Notes under the pieces: generated by a model | What the model saw: only the letters and a program-made list of their open reading frames with translations | What the model was told of the DNA's origin: nothing | Databases searched by the model: none | Position numbers and translations under genes: made by a program | Shown: positions 45,264-53,653 of the stretch, piece after piece | Layout: the number at the start of each line of letters is the position of its first letter | Numbering within the stretch: position 1 is the first letter of the stretch | NCBI RefSeq assembly: GCF_028747205.1 | Contig: NZ_CP112880.1 | Location: forward strand, 2,790,001 to 2,854,000 | DNA length: 64,000 nucleotides | Reading direction: 5' to 3' | From: Streptomyces sp. CA-278952 | GTDB taxonomy: Bacteria > Actinomycetota > Actinomycetes > Streptomycetales > Streptomycetaceae

Positions 45264-46904
45264 GTGCAGCACGACCTCATCGCGCAGGCCAGGACCTGGC
45301 TGGCCGAGGACCCCGACCCCGAGACCCGCGAGGAGCTGGGCGCGATCATCGAGGCGGGGGACGCCCAGGAGCTCGCCGCCCGCTTCGCGGGCACGCTCCA
45401 GTTCGGCACCGCCGGGCTGCGCGGGGAGCTGGGAGCCGGGCCGATGCGGATGAACCGGTCCGTGGTGATCCGGGCGGCGGCGGGCCTCGCCGCGTATCTG
45501 AAGGCCCAGGGCGAGGAGGGCGGGCTCGTCGTCATCGGCTACGACGCCCGCTACAAGTCGGAGGACTTCGCGCGCGACACCGCGGCCGTGATGACCGGCG
45601 CCGGGCTGCGCGCCGCCGTGCTCCCCCGCCCGCTCCCCACCCCCGTACTGGCGTACGCCATAAGGCACCTGGGAGCCGTCGCCGGGGTCGAGGTCACCGC
45701 CAGCCACAATCCGCCGCGCGACAACGGCTACAAGGTCTACCTCGGCGACGGCTCGCAGATCGTGCCTCCGGCCGACGGCGAGATCGCCGCCGCCATCGAC
45801 GCGGTCGGCCCGCTGGCGGGCGTGGAGCGCCCCGAGGACGGCTGGGAGACCCTCGGCGACGAGGTCCTCGCCGCCTACCTCGCCCGCACGGACGCGGTCC
45901 TGGCCCCCGACAGCCCCCGTACGGCACGCACCGTCTACACCGCGATGCACGGCGTCGGCACCTCGGTGCTGACCGCCGCGTTCGAGCGGGCCGGGTTCCC
46001 CGCGCCGGTGCTCGTCACCGAGCAGGCCGAGCCCGACCCCGCGTTCCCCACCGTGGCCTTCCCGAACCCGGAGGAGCCCGGCGCGATGGATCTCGCCTTC
46101 GCCACCGCGCGCCGGGCGGCACCGGACCTGGTCATCGCCAACGACCCGGACGCGGACCGCTGCGCCGTCGCCGTGCCCGACACCGCCACCGAGGGCGGCT
46201 GGCGGATGCTGCGCGGCGACGAGGTGGGCGCGCTGCTGGCCGCGCACCTGGTGGAGCGGGGCGTGAGCGGCGTGTTCGCCGAGTCGATCGTGTCGTCGTC
46301 GCTGCTCGGCCGGATCGCGGAAAAGGCGGGCCTCGGGTACGAGGAGACGCTGACGGGCTTCAAGTGGATCGCCCGGGTGGACGGCCTGCGGTACGGGTAC
46401 GAGGAGGCGCTCGGCTACTGCGTCGACCCCGAGGGCGTCCGCGACAAGGACGGCATCACCGCCGCCCTGCTCGTCGCCGAGCTCGCCTCCGTACTCAAGG
46501 AGCAGGGCCGTACGCTCCTGGATCTGCTGGACGACCTGGCGCTCACGCACGGTCTGCACGCCACCGACCAGCTCTCGGTGCGGGTGGAGGACCTGTCGGT
46601 CATCGCGGACGCCATGGCCCGGCTCCGCGAGCAGCCGCCGGCCGCGCTGGCCGGTCTCGCCGTCACCTCGGCCGAGGACCTGGCGCGGGGCACGGACAGG
46701 CTGCCGCCCACCGACGGGCTGCGCTACCAGTTGGAGAGCGCCCGGGTGATCGTCCGCCCGAGCGGCACCGAGCCGAAGCTGAAGTGCTACCTGGAGGTCG
46801 TCGTCCCGGTGGCGGACGCGGCCGGGCTGCCCGCCGCGCGGGCCCGGGGAGCCGAACTGCTCGCCGGGATCAAGCGGGACCTGGCGGTGGCGGCGGGCAT
46901 CTGA
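45264..46904 (+). CDS. Alpha-phosphohexomutase, probable phosphopentomutase
   Basis: 546 aa. The catalytic serine loop is VTASHNPPRDNGYKVY, the metal loop NDPDADRCAVA, the sugar loop GYEEALGYCVDPEGV, and the phosphate loop VRPSGTEPKLKCYLEV. The length and context match the PGM2-like branch, in which members convert (deoxy)ribose-1-phosphate to the 5-phosphate. That links PNP to DeoC, and no classical deoB is present. Older annotations would say phosphomannomutase. GTG start after GAAAGGCGG. Confidence 0.88.
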   Translation: MQHDLIAQARTWLAEDPDPETREELGAIIEAGDAQELAARFAGTLQFGTAGLRGELGAGPMRMNRSVVIRAAAGLAAYLKAQGEEGGLVVIGYDARYKSEDFARDTAAVMTGAGLRAAVLPRPLPTPVLAYAIRHLGAVAGVEVTASHNPPRDNGYKVYLGDGSQIVPPADGEIAAAIDAVGPLAGVERPEDGWETLGDEVLAAYLARTDAVLAPDSPRTARTVYTAMHGVGTSVLTAAFERAGFPAPVLVTEQAEPDPAFPTVAFPNPEEPGAMDLAFATARRAAPDLVIANDPDADRCAVAVPDTATEGGWRMLRGDEVGALLAAHLVERGVSGVFAESIVSSSLLGRIAEKAGLGYEETLTGFKWIARVDGLRYGYEEALGYCVDPEGVRDKDGITAALLVAELASVLKEQGRTLLDLLDDLALTHGLHATDQLSVRVEDLSVIADAMARLREQPPAALAGLAVTSAEDLARGTDRLPPTDGLRYQLESARVIVRPSGTEPKLKCYLEVVVPVADAAGLPAARARGAELLAGIKRDLAVAAGI

Positions 46905-46923
46905 CGCACCGCTTTCACGCCGA

Positions 46924-46955
46924 AGGGCCGGCCCCTCCCGGGAGGGGCCGGCCCT
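46924..46955. terminator. Bidirectional terminator
   Basis: Perfect 16-bp inverted repeat (46924-46939 and 46940-46955) between the phosphomutase and PH-domain genes. Confidence 0.85.
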
Positions 46956-46979
46956 CCGGCATCCGGTCGCCCCGGCCTC

Positions 46980-47618
46980 TCAGCCGAGCGCCCCCACCAC
47001 CGCGAGCAGGACGGCCCCCGCGACGGCCGGGGCGATCACCTCGTAGGCCCAGCGCACGGAGCCCCGGTCCGCGCCCTCGGCGGTCGTGTCGCCGGCCCGC
47101 TCGGCGAGGTCCCGAAGATCGCGGACCGTCTGGTCGGCGGACGCGGTGCGCGCGGCGGAGTCGCGGACGTCGGCGCTGACCGACGTACGGCCGTAGGGGT
47201 CGTCGTGGGCCGCGCGGGCCGCGCCGCGCGCCGCGCGCTTGCGGGCGCGCAGGGAGACCGGGATCGCCCACAGCTGGTACTTCGTGCCGTCCTGGGTGAG
47301 CAGCTCGGAGGAGTACGAGGCCCGTACGTCGGCGACCTCGGTCCAGGGCAGCTGGATCGTCCGGAACGGGTTGCGGACCCGGATGTGCTCGTCGTCCGCG
47401 AAGACGGCGGGCCGCAGGGTGAACGCCACGACCAGCGGCACCACGAGGAGCAGCGCGGCCGCCGCCAGCCAGGGCATCCGTCCCTCGCCCCGGATCATGG
47501 CGTCGCCGGCCATCCAGGCGATCAGCAGGAGCAGCAGCGACCCGCAGACCAGTGCGGCGACGGAACGGTAGGTCCGTGTCGCGGGGGGCGGCTCTGCGGG
47601 AGGTGTGGGGCTCGTCAT
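46980..47618 (-). CDS. PH-domain membrane protein
   Basis: 212 aa. Two helices (AALVCGSLLLLLIAWMAG and PWLAAAALLLVVPLVVAFTL) precede a bacterial PH-like domain (VFADDEHIRVRNPFRTIQLPWTEVADVRA). A linker follows, then a last hydrophobic helix (VIAPAVAGAVLLAVVGAL). The ATG at 47618 begins a Pro-rich N-terminus. These bPH proteins are common in actinobacteria and of unknown function. The gene lies divergent from deoC but is probably unrelated. Confidence 0.8.
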   Translation of the reverse strand: MTSPTPPAEPPPATRTYRSVAALVCGSLLLLLIAWMAGDAMIRGEGRMPWLAAAALLLVVPLVVAFTLRPAVFADDEHIRVRNPFRTIQLPWTEVADVRASYSSELLTQDGTKYQLWAIPVSLRARKRAARGAARAAHDDPYGRTSVSADVRDSAARTASADQTVRDLRDLAERAGDTTAEGADRGSVRWAYEVIAPAVAGAVLLAVVGALG

Positions 47619-47775
47619 GGGGCCGATTCTGCCTGACGGGCGCGGAGGGTGGCGCAGCGGACGCACCGCACGGCCGCCCGCCGCCGGGCCGCGGCGTCCG
47701 GAGTGTGGGCGCGCGGGGGCGGGGTGGGATGCGGGGTGCGGGACGCACGGATGGCCTGGCCCCCTGTACAGGTCG

Positions 47776-47787
47776 CTACGCGCGTAG
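47776..47787. promoter_or_regulatory. CTACGCGCGTAG operator, deoC promoter
   Basis: Second copy of the 12-bp palindrome. It ends one base before the -10 box TATGCT (47789-47794), which is 6 nt before the GTG. A bound repressor would block RNA polymerase. Confidence 0.75.
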
Positions 47788-47800
47788 ATATGCTCCCCTG

Positions 47801-48754
47801 GTGACCATGCCCACCACTGCTCCCGCATTTTCCGACGCGACGGCGTCCGACAGTGCGCTGCGCCGCTTCCTGTTCGGGCTGCCCGGCGTCGACGCCGTCG
47901 GCCTCGAAGCGCGCGCCGCCGCCCTCGGAACCCGTTCGATCAAGACGACGGCCAAGGCGTACGCCATCGATCTCGCCATCTCGATGATCGACCTGACGAC
48001 GCTGGAAGGCGCGGACACCCCGGGCAAGGTCCGGGCTCTCGCCGCCAAGGCCGTCAACCCCGACCCGACCGACCGCACCGCCCCGCGCACCGCCGCGGTC
48101 TGCGTCTATCCCGACATGGCGGCCACCGCCGCCGCCGCGCTGGCCGGCTCCGGTGTGAAGGTGGCGTCCGTGGCGACCGCCTTCCCGGCGGGCCGCGCCG
48201 CGCTCGACGTCAAGCTCGCGGATGTCCGCGACGCCGTGGCGGCCGGGGCCGACGAGATCGACATGGTGATCGACCGGGGGGCGTTCCTCTCGGGCCGGTT
48301 CCTGAAGGTGTACGAGGAGATCCTCGCCGTGAAGGCGGAGTGCGGCCCCGCCCGCCTCAAGGTGATCTTCGAGACCGGTGAGCTGTCCACGTACGACAAC
48401 ATCCGCCGGGCCTCCTGGATCGGGATGCTGGCGGGCGCCGACTTCATCAAGACCTCGACCGGCAAGGTGGCCGTCAACGCCACCCCCGCCAACACGCTCC
48501 TCATGCTGGAGGCCGTCCGCGACTTCCGGGCGCAGACCGGCGTGCAGATCGGCGTCAAGCCGGCCGGCGGGATCCGCACCACCAAGGACGCGGTGAAGTT
48601 CCTGGTGCTGGTGAACGAGACCGCGGGCGAGGACTGGCTGGACCCGCACTGGTTCCGGTTCGGTGCGTCCAGCCTGCTCAACGACCTGCTGATGCAGCGC
48701 CAGAAGCTCAGCACCGGCCGTTACTCCGGCCCCGATTACGTGACGGTGGACTGA
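47801..48754 (+). CDS. deoC: Deoxyribose-phosphate aldolase
   Basis: 317 aa, class I aldolase. It cleaves 2-deoxyribose-5-phosphate to glyceraldehyde-3-phosphate and acetaldehyde. The Schiff-base lysine is K217 in ADFIKTSTGK, and VKPAGGIRTTKDA supplies the second conserved lysine. It has an N-terminal extension of about 50 residues, as in actinobacterial and eukaryotic DERA. The GTG at 47801 is leaderless-type; ATG 47807 is an alternative. The aldehyde dehydrogenase gene follows after 5 bp. Confidence 0.93.
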   Translation: MTMPTTAPAFSDATASDSALRRFLFGLPGVDAVGLEARAAALGTRSIKTTAKAYAIDLAISMIDLTTLEGADTPGKVRALAAKAVNPDPTDRTAPRTAAVCVYPDMAATAAAALAGSGVKVASVATAFPAGRAALDVKLADVRDAVAAGADEIDMVIDRGAFLSGRFLKVYEEILAVKAECGPARLKVIFETGELSTYDNIRRASWIGMLAGADFIKTSTGKVAVNATPANTLLMLEAVRDFRAQTGVQIGVKPAGGIRTTKDAVKFLVLVNETAGEDWLDPHWFRFGASSLLNDLLMQRQKLSTGRYSGPDYVTVD

Positions 48755-48759
48755 TAGCC

Positions 48760-50199
48760 ATGGCATCCGCATTCGAGTACGCACCGGCGCCGGAGTCCCG
48801 CGCCGTCGTCGACATCGCCCCCTCCTACGGGCTGTTCATCGACGGCGAGTTCGCCGAGGCCGCCGACGGCAAGGTCTTCAAGACCCTCTCGCCGAGCAGC
48901 GAGGAAGTCCTCTCCGAGGTCGCGCGCGCCGGCGCGGCGGACGTGGACCGGGCCGTGAAGGCGGCCCGCAAGGCGTTCGAGAAGTGGTCGGCGCTGCCCG
49001 GCTCCGAGCGCGCCAAGTACCTGTTCCGGATCGCCCGGATCATCCAGGAGCGCAGTCGCGAGCTCGCCGTTCTCGAAACCCTCGACAACGGCAAGCCGAT
49101 CAAGGAGACCCGCGACGCGGACCTCCCACTGGTCGCGGCGCACTTCTTCTACTACGCGGGCTGGGCCGACAAGCTGGACCACGCGGGGTACGGCGCGAAC
49201 CCCCGTCCGCTGGGTGTGGCCGGACAGGTCATCCCGTGGAACTTCCCGCTGCTGATGCTCGCGTGGAAGATCGCCCCGGCGCTCGCCACGGGCAACACCG
49301 TGGTCCTGAAGCCCGCCGAGACGACCCCGCTCAGCGCTCTGTTCTTCGCGGACATCTGCCGCCAGGCGGGGCTCCCCAAGGGCGTCGTCAACATCCTGAC
49401 CGGGTACGGGGACGCGGGCGAGGCCCTCGTCACGCACCCCGACGTGAACAAGGTCGCCTTCACCGGCTCGACCGCCGTCGGCAAGGCCATCGCGCGCTCC
49501 GTCGCGGGCACGGACAAGAAGGTCACCCTGGAGCTGGGCGGCAAGGGCGCGAACATCGTGTTCGACGACGCGCCGATCGACCAGGCCGTCGAGGGCATCG
49601 TCACCGGGATCTTCTTCAACCAGGGCCAGGTCTGCTGCGCCGGTTCCCGGCTGCTCATCCAGGAGTCGGTCCAGGACGAGGTGCTGGACGCCCTGAAGCG
49701 CCGGCTGTCCACGCTGCGCCTGGGCGACCCGCTGGACAAGAACACCGACATCGGTGCGATCAACTCCGCCGAGCAGCTCGCGCGGATCACCTCCCTGGTG
49801 GAGACCGGCGAGGCGGAGGGCGCGGAGCGCTGGAGCGCCCCCTGCGAACTGCCTTCGTCCGGCTACTGGTTCGCCCCGACGCTCTTCACGAACGTCACCC
49901 AGGCACACACGGTGGCCCGCGACGAGATCTTCGGCCCGGTGCTCTCCGTCCTCTCCTTCCGCACCCCGGACGAGGCGGTCGCCAAGGCGAACAACAGTCA
50001 GTACGGCCTCTCGGCCGGCATCTGGACGGAGAAGGGCTCCCGCATCCTCGCGGTGGCGAACAAGCTCCGCGCGGGCGTCGTCTGGGCCAACACGTTCAAC
50101 AAGTTCGACCCGACGTCGCCGTTCGGCGGCTACAAGGAGTCGGGCTACGGCCGCGAGGGCGGCCGCCACGGCCTGGAGGCGTACCTCGATGTCCGATAA
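48760..50199 (+). CDS. Aldehyde dehydrogenase (complete, catalytic)
   Basis: 479 aa. All ALDH features are present: VIPWNFPLLMLAWKIAPALATGNTVVLKPAE, FTGSTAVGKAI, the catalytic Glu in VTLELGGKGANIV, and the catalytic Cys in FFNQGQVCCAGSR. It lies 5 bp after deoC, which suits oxidation of the acetaldehyde that DeoC releases. The 3' end overlaps the next gene by 11 bp. It is closest in feel to the catalytic half of the ALDH16 family. Confidence 0.9.
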   Translation: MASAFEYAPAPESRAVVDIAPSYGLFIDGEFAEAADGKVFKTLSPSSEEVLSEVARAGAADVDRAVKAARKAFEKWSALPGSERAKYLFRIARIIQERSRELAVLETLDNGKPIKETRDADLPLVAAHFFYYAGWADKLDHAGYGANPRPLGVAGQVIPWNFPLLMLAWKIAPALATGNTVVLKPAETTPLSALFFADICRQAGLPKGVVNILTGYGDAGEALVTHPDVNKVAFTGSTAVGKAIARSVAGTDKKVTLELGGKGANIVFDDAPIDQAVEGIVTGIFFNQGQVCCAGSRLLIQESVQDEVLDALKRRLSTLRLGDPLDKNTDIGAINSAEQLARITSLVETGEAEGAERWSAPCELPSSGYWFAPTLFTNVTQAHTVARDEIFGPVLSVLSFRTPDEAVAKANNSQYGLSAGIWTEKGSRILAVANKLRAGVVWANTFNKFDPTSPFGGYKESGYGREGGRHGLEAYLDVR

Positions 50200-51106
50200 C
50201 AACCGACTTGGCGTCTTCAAGACCTACAAGCTGTACGTCGGGGGCAAGTTCCCCCGCTCCGAGAGCGGCCGGGTGTACGAGGTGAGCGACTCCAAGGGCC
50301 AGTGGCTGGCGAACGCGCCGCAGTCCTCCCGCAAGGACGCGCGCGACGCGGTCGTGGCCGCGCGCAAGGCGTTCGGCGGGTGGTCGGGCGCGACCGCGTA
50401 CAACCGGGGCCAGGTCCTCTACCGCGTCGCGGAGATGCTGGAGGGCCGCAGGGACCAGTTCGTCCGTGAGGTGGCCGCCTCCGAGGGGCTGTCGAAGTCC
50501 AAGGCGGCGGCCGCGGTGGACACGGCGATCGACCGCTGGGTCTGGTACGCGGGCTGGACCGACAAGATCGGGCAGATCTCCGGCGGGGCGAACCCGGTCG
50601 CGGGCCCCTTCTTCAACCTCTCCACCCCCGAGCCGACGGGCGTGGTCGCGGTCCTCGCGCCGCAGAAGTCGTCGTTCCTCGGCCTGGTCTCGGTGATCGC
50701 CCCGGTCATCGCGACCGGCAACACGGCGGTCGTCGTCGCCTCGGCCGACGCCCCGCTGCCCGCGCTGTCGCTGGGCGAGGTGCTGGCCACCTCCGACGTG
50801 CCCGGCGGCGTGGTCAACATCCTGTCGGGCGTCACGGCGGAGCTGGCGGCCCCGCTCGCCGCCCACCAGGACGTCAACGCGATCGACCTCACCGGTGCGG
50901 ACGCCGCCCTGGCGAAGGAGCTGGAGATCGCGGCGGCGGACAACCTGAAGCGCGTCCTGCGCCCGGGCCCTGCTCACGCGGACGGCGCGGCGGACTCCGC
51001 GGACTGGTCGGCCTCCCCGGACACGCACCGCCTGACGGCGTTCCTGGAGACCAAGACGGTGTGGCATCCGACGGGCGCCCTGGGAGCCGCCGGCTCCTCG
51101 TACTGA
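50189..51106 (+). CDS. Truncated aldehyde dehydrogenase without active site
   Basis: 305 aa. It aligns with the first part of ALDH (KLYVGGKFPRSESGRVYEV, VVAVLAPQKSSFLGLVSVIAPVIATGNTAVVVAS, GGVVNILSG) but ends before the catalytic Cys and oligomerisation region. No GQxC motif exists. It overlaps the complete ALDH gene by 11 bp, so the two are coupled. It resembles the non-catalytic second domain of ALDH16 proteins, here as a separate gene. Presumed partner subunit, by inference. Confidence 0.85.
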   Translation: MSDNNRLGVFKTYKLYVGGKFPRSESGRVYEVSDSKGQWLANAPQSSRKDARDAVVAARKAFGGWSGATAYNRGQVLYRVAEMLEGRRDQFVREVAASEGLSKSKAAAAVDTAIDRWVWYAGWTDKIGQISGGANPVAGPFFNLSTPEPTGVVAVLAPQKSSFLGLVSVIAPVIATGNTAVVVASADAPLPALSLGEVLATSDVPGGVVNILSGVTAELAAPLAAHQDVNAIDLTGADAALAKELEIAAADNLKRVLRPGPAHADGAADSADWSASPDTHRLTAFLETKTVWHPTGALGAAGSSY

Positions 51107-51122
51107 CGCACACCCGGTGCCC

Positions 51123-51160
51123 GGACGGGGCCGCCCTCCCACCCCGGGGCGGCCCCGTCC
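51123..51160. terminator. Bidirectional terminator
   Basis: Perfect 14-bp stem (51123-51136 with 51147-51160) and 10-nt loop, between the convergent ALDH and secreted-protein genes. Confidence 0.75.
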
Positions 51161-51181
51161 GCCGTCTCTCCGCGCCGGGCT

Positions 51182-51601
51182 TCAGCCCGTGATGAGCCCG
51201 GTGACCGTCCCCACCACGGGCAGGTCGCCGAGCGCTCCGCCGCTGCTGATCGGGTCCGTGAGGACGGCCGTGGTCAGCGGCTTGAAGTCCGCGATCTGGG
51301 TGCCCACGGCGTTGTCCAGCGGGTCCACCCCGGTGTTGGCCAGCGGGTCCAGCTGGAGCTCGGTGATCGGCGCGACGCTCTCGGCCAGCGAGGTCCCGAG
51401 CGCACTGGTCACCGCCGGTCCCGCCGTCTCGCCGACCGACCGGAGGGCCGAGGAGCCCTGGTCCGGGATCTCCGCGACCGGGGGCAGCTGGACGGCCCCC
51501 GCGGAGCCCGCGCCGGCTCCCAGGGCGGCCCCCAGCGCGGTGAGGGTCAGACCGGCGCGCAGCAGGACGCGACGTTCGGGCTTACGTGCATGAAGTGCCA
51601 T
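51182..51601 (-). CDS. Small secreted protein
   Basis: 139 aa. The signal peptide (RRVLLRAGLTLTALGAALGAGAGSAGA) ends near residue 36. The mature part is Leu/Pro/Thr/Ala-rich, without cysteines: LDPLANTGVDPLDNAVG and a final LGDLPVVGTVTGLITG. AGGTGGA precedes the ATG. The same style of protein is encoded at 57651-57953. They look like streptomycete cell-wall or secreted proteins of unknown function. Confidence 0.75.
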   Translation of the reverse strand: MALHARKPERRVLLRAGLTLTALGAALGAGAGSAGAVQLPPVAEIPDQGSSALRSVGETAGPAVTSALGTSLAESVAPITELQLDPLANTGVDPLDNAVGTQIADFKPLTTAVLTDPISSGGALGDLPVVGTVTGLITG

Positions 51602-51727
51602 GTTTCCACCTGGTCGATCTCGTCGGGTAATCGTCTGTGCGCGCAGAGTAGTTGAGGTGTGATGCTGGATACCAACAGGAGGCCCGAGGGGTCCCCTGCG
51701 CGGCTCAATGCCTCACACTTCTGTTCT

Positions 51728-52372
51728 GTGAGTTCCCAACCGATCCCGACCCGCGTCGTGCTGCTCGCGGGCCCTTCCGGCTCCGGCAAGTCCGTCCTCG
51801 CCGCCCGCACCGGCCTGCCGGTGCTGCGCCTGGACGATTTCTACAAGGAGCACGACGACCCGACGCTGCCCCGGGTACCGGGCTCCACGGACATCGACTG
51901 GGACTCCGCCGGGTCCTGGGACGCGGACGCGGCGGTGGCCGCCATCGCCGAGCTGTGCCGGTGCGGCCGTACGGACGTCCCGGTGTACGACATCGCCACC
52001 AGCTCCCGTACGGACCATGAGGCCTTCCACATCGAGCGGTCACCGCTGTTCGTGGCGGAGGGCATCTTCGCGGCGGACATAGTGGAGCGCTGCCAGGAAC
52101 TGGGCCTGCTGGCCGACGCGCTGTGCCTGCGCGGCCGCCCGTCCACCACGTTCCGCCGCCGCCTGGTGCGGGATCTGCGCGAGGGCCGCAAGTCGGTGCC
52201 GTTCCTGCTGCGGCGGGGCTGGCGGCTGATGCGGGCCGAACGCCGCATCGTGGCCCGCCAGACGGCCCTGGGGGCGCACCCCTGCGGCAAGGAGGAGGCG
52301 CTGGGGCGGTTCGCCGCCGCAGCGGCGGGGCGGTGCCGCAGGGCGGGCGTGGGGGCGCGGGTCCCGGAGTAG
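51728..52372 (+). CDS. Uridine kinase-like P-loop protein
   Basis: 214 aa. The P-loop is VVLLAGPSGSGKSVLAA, followed by LRLDDFYKEHDDPTLPR, the substrate loop of uridine kinases. FVAEGIFAADIV is the second core strand, and RRLVRDLREGRKSV forms a lid. It would phosphorylate uridine or cytidine, matching the nucleoside theme. The GTG at 51728 is the only reasonable start before the P-loop, and no ribosome site is visible. The substrate is likely but not certain. Confidence 0.82.
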   Translation: MSSQPIPTRVVLLAGPSGSGKSVLAARTGLPVLRLDDFYKEHDDPTLPRVPGSTDIDWDSAGSWDADAAVAAIAELCRCGRTDVPVYDIATSSRTDHEAFHIERSPLFVAEGIFAADIVERCQELGLLADALCLRGRPSTTFRRRLVRDLREGRKSVPFLLRRGWRLMRAERRIVARQTALGAHPCGKEEALGRFAAAAAGRCRRAGVGARVPE

Positions 52373-52703
52373 GGACGGGCGCCCCCGGGCTCGCGCTCAG
52401 CCGGTGGGGGCCGCGCAGCCGAAGGTCTTGGCTGTCCGCACTTGCTCGCTTCCTGGTGCGAAGGGCCGGGCGTCTCCAGGCCCATTGGCCCCACCGACCC
52501 GCAGTGACCCCACGGAAAGCGGGGCCGTACAGGACCCCCCGGCCCGTACGACCCCGCTGTGTTCCCCCCGTGACCCGCGCCTCCCCCGAAGCGACGGGCC
52601 GTTCCCCCGTGGTGGTTCCCCCGAACCCCCTCGGTCCCCGTTCTTACTGCTCCCCCGTACTTCCCCCGTGGCCCCCGCCTCCCCCGGGACGGAGGGCCCA
52701 GCC
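52373..52703. other. C-run-rich intergenic region, 331 bp
   Basis: Convergent udk-like and sigQ genes end on either side. About 52560-52700 carries ten or so C4-C6 runs (variants of TTCCCCCGTGG and CTCCCCCG). On the sigQ transcript strand these are G runs, which may form G-quadruplexes. No gene is seen. Confidence 0.55.
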
Positions 52704-53471
52704 TCAGGCCACCAACTCGCCGAAGGACTCCTGCTCGTCACGTCCGAAGCTGAGGACCTCGTCCTCGCGCAGCCGGCGCAGGGAGCGCCAGATGCTGGAC
52801 TTCACCGTGCCGACACTGATGTCGAGGATCGACGCGATCTCCGGGTCGGTGCGGCCCTCGTAGTACCGCAGGACCAGCATCGTGCGCTGGAGTTCGGGCA
52901 GCCGGGCGAGCGCCTGCCACAGCACCGCCCGCAGCTCCGTGCCGCGCATCGCGTCCGTGTCGCCCACCGTCTCCGGCAGCTCCTCGGTCGGGTATTCGTT
53001 GAGCTTGCGCCTGCGCCAGGCGCTGATGTGCAGATTGGTCATGGTGCGGCGCAGATAGCCGCCGACCGCCGCCTTGTCGCTGATCCGGTCCCACGCCCGG
53101 TAGGTCGAGAAGAGGGCGCTCTGCAGCAGGTCCTCGGCCTCGAACCGGTCACCGGTCAGGTGGTAGGCGGTCGCGTACAGGGAGGCCCGTCGCTCCCGGA
53201 CGTAGGCCGTGAACGCCGCTTCGGCGTCCGCGTCTCCCGTCCGGGCCGTGCGGTCCCCCGTGGCCTCCCCGTACGCGCTCGCCGCCCCCTTGGGCGCGTC
53301 GAGCACCGTCATGTACGGCATGCGCACCTGCTCCGCCGCCGTCTGGTGCTGACGCCCGGCGCTCCGAACACACCCCCGCATGTTCATGACGCCGGACTTC
53401 TCCGTGCTCCGCCCGACGTCGTGGAGGCGCGTGACAACTGCGCTTGAGCTGGTGCTGTGCAGTGCGTTCAT
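52704..53471 (-). CDS. sigQ: RNA polymerase sigma factor SigQ
   Basis: 255 aa SigE-family ECF sigma factor. Region 2 is RRASLYATAYHLTGDRFEAEDLLQSALFSTYRAW, and region 4 LQRTMLVLRYYEGRTDPEIASILDISVGTVKSSIWRSLRRLR. It is divergent from afsQ1, exactly as sigQ in S. coelicolor, where it is an AfsQ1 target linked to antibiotic control. The frame is G/C3-biased back to the ATG at 53471 (AGGGGG upstream), so I keep the roughly 50-residue N-terminal extension. The ATG at 53321 would give a 205-aa form. Confidence 0.88.
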   Translation of the reverse strand: MNALHSTSSSAVVTRLHDVGRSTEKSGVMNMRGCVRSAGRQHQTAAEQVRMPYMTVLDAPKGAASAYGEATGDRTARTGDADAEAAFTAYVRERRASLYATAYHLTGDRFEAEDLLQSALFSTYRAWDRISDKAAVGGYLRRTMTNLHISAWRRRKLNEYPTEELPETVGDTDAMRGTELRAVLWQALARLPELQRTMLVLRYYEGRTDPEIASILDISVGTVKSSIWRSLRRLREDEVLSFGRDEQESFGELVA

Positions 53472-53555
53472 CTCGCGCCCCCTATCGGTGGAGTCCGTTC
53501 GTTCCCTGTTGTCGAAGAGCTTGCCGGGGCAGTTTCATGGCGCTGTCCCCCGACT

Positions 53556-53571
53556 GTCACAGGCCTGTCAC
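53556..53571. promoter_or_regulatory. AfsQ1-type binding site
   Basis: GTCAC-AGGCCT-GTCAC exactly fits the GTnAC-N6-GTnAC direct repeat that I recall for AfsQ1. It lies between sigQ and afsQ1, about 83 bp before the afsQ1 start and 85 bp before sigQ. Confidence 0.8.
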
Positions 53572-53653
53572 AGGGGTGGTCGGGGCCGTGCCCGGACAAT
53601 CGGACCGGGCCACAGGTCGAACTGAAGCGCCACCATGGGCCAGAATGACGTTC

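Noticed and set aside
44238..46559. 773-codon minus-strand open frame opposite pnp and the phosphomutase
   Set aside because: A shadow frame rich in Gly/Arg/Asp/Val. The plus strand encodes two clear enzymes with all catalytic motifs.
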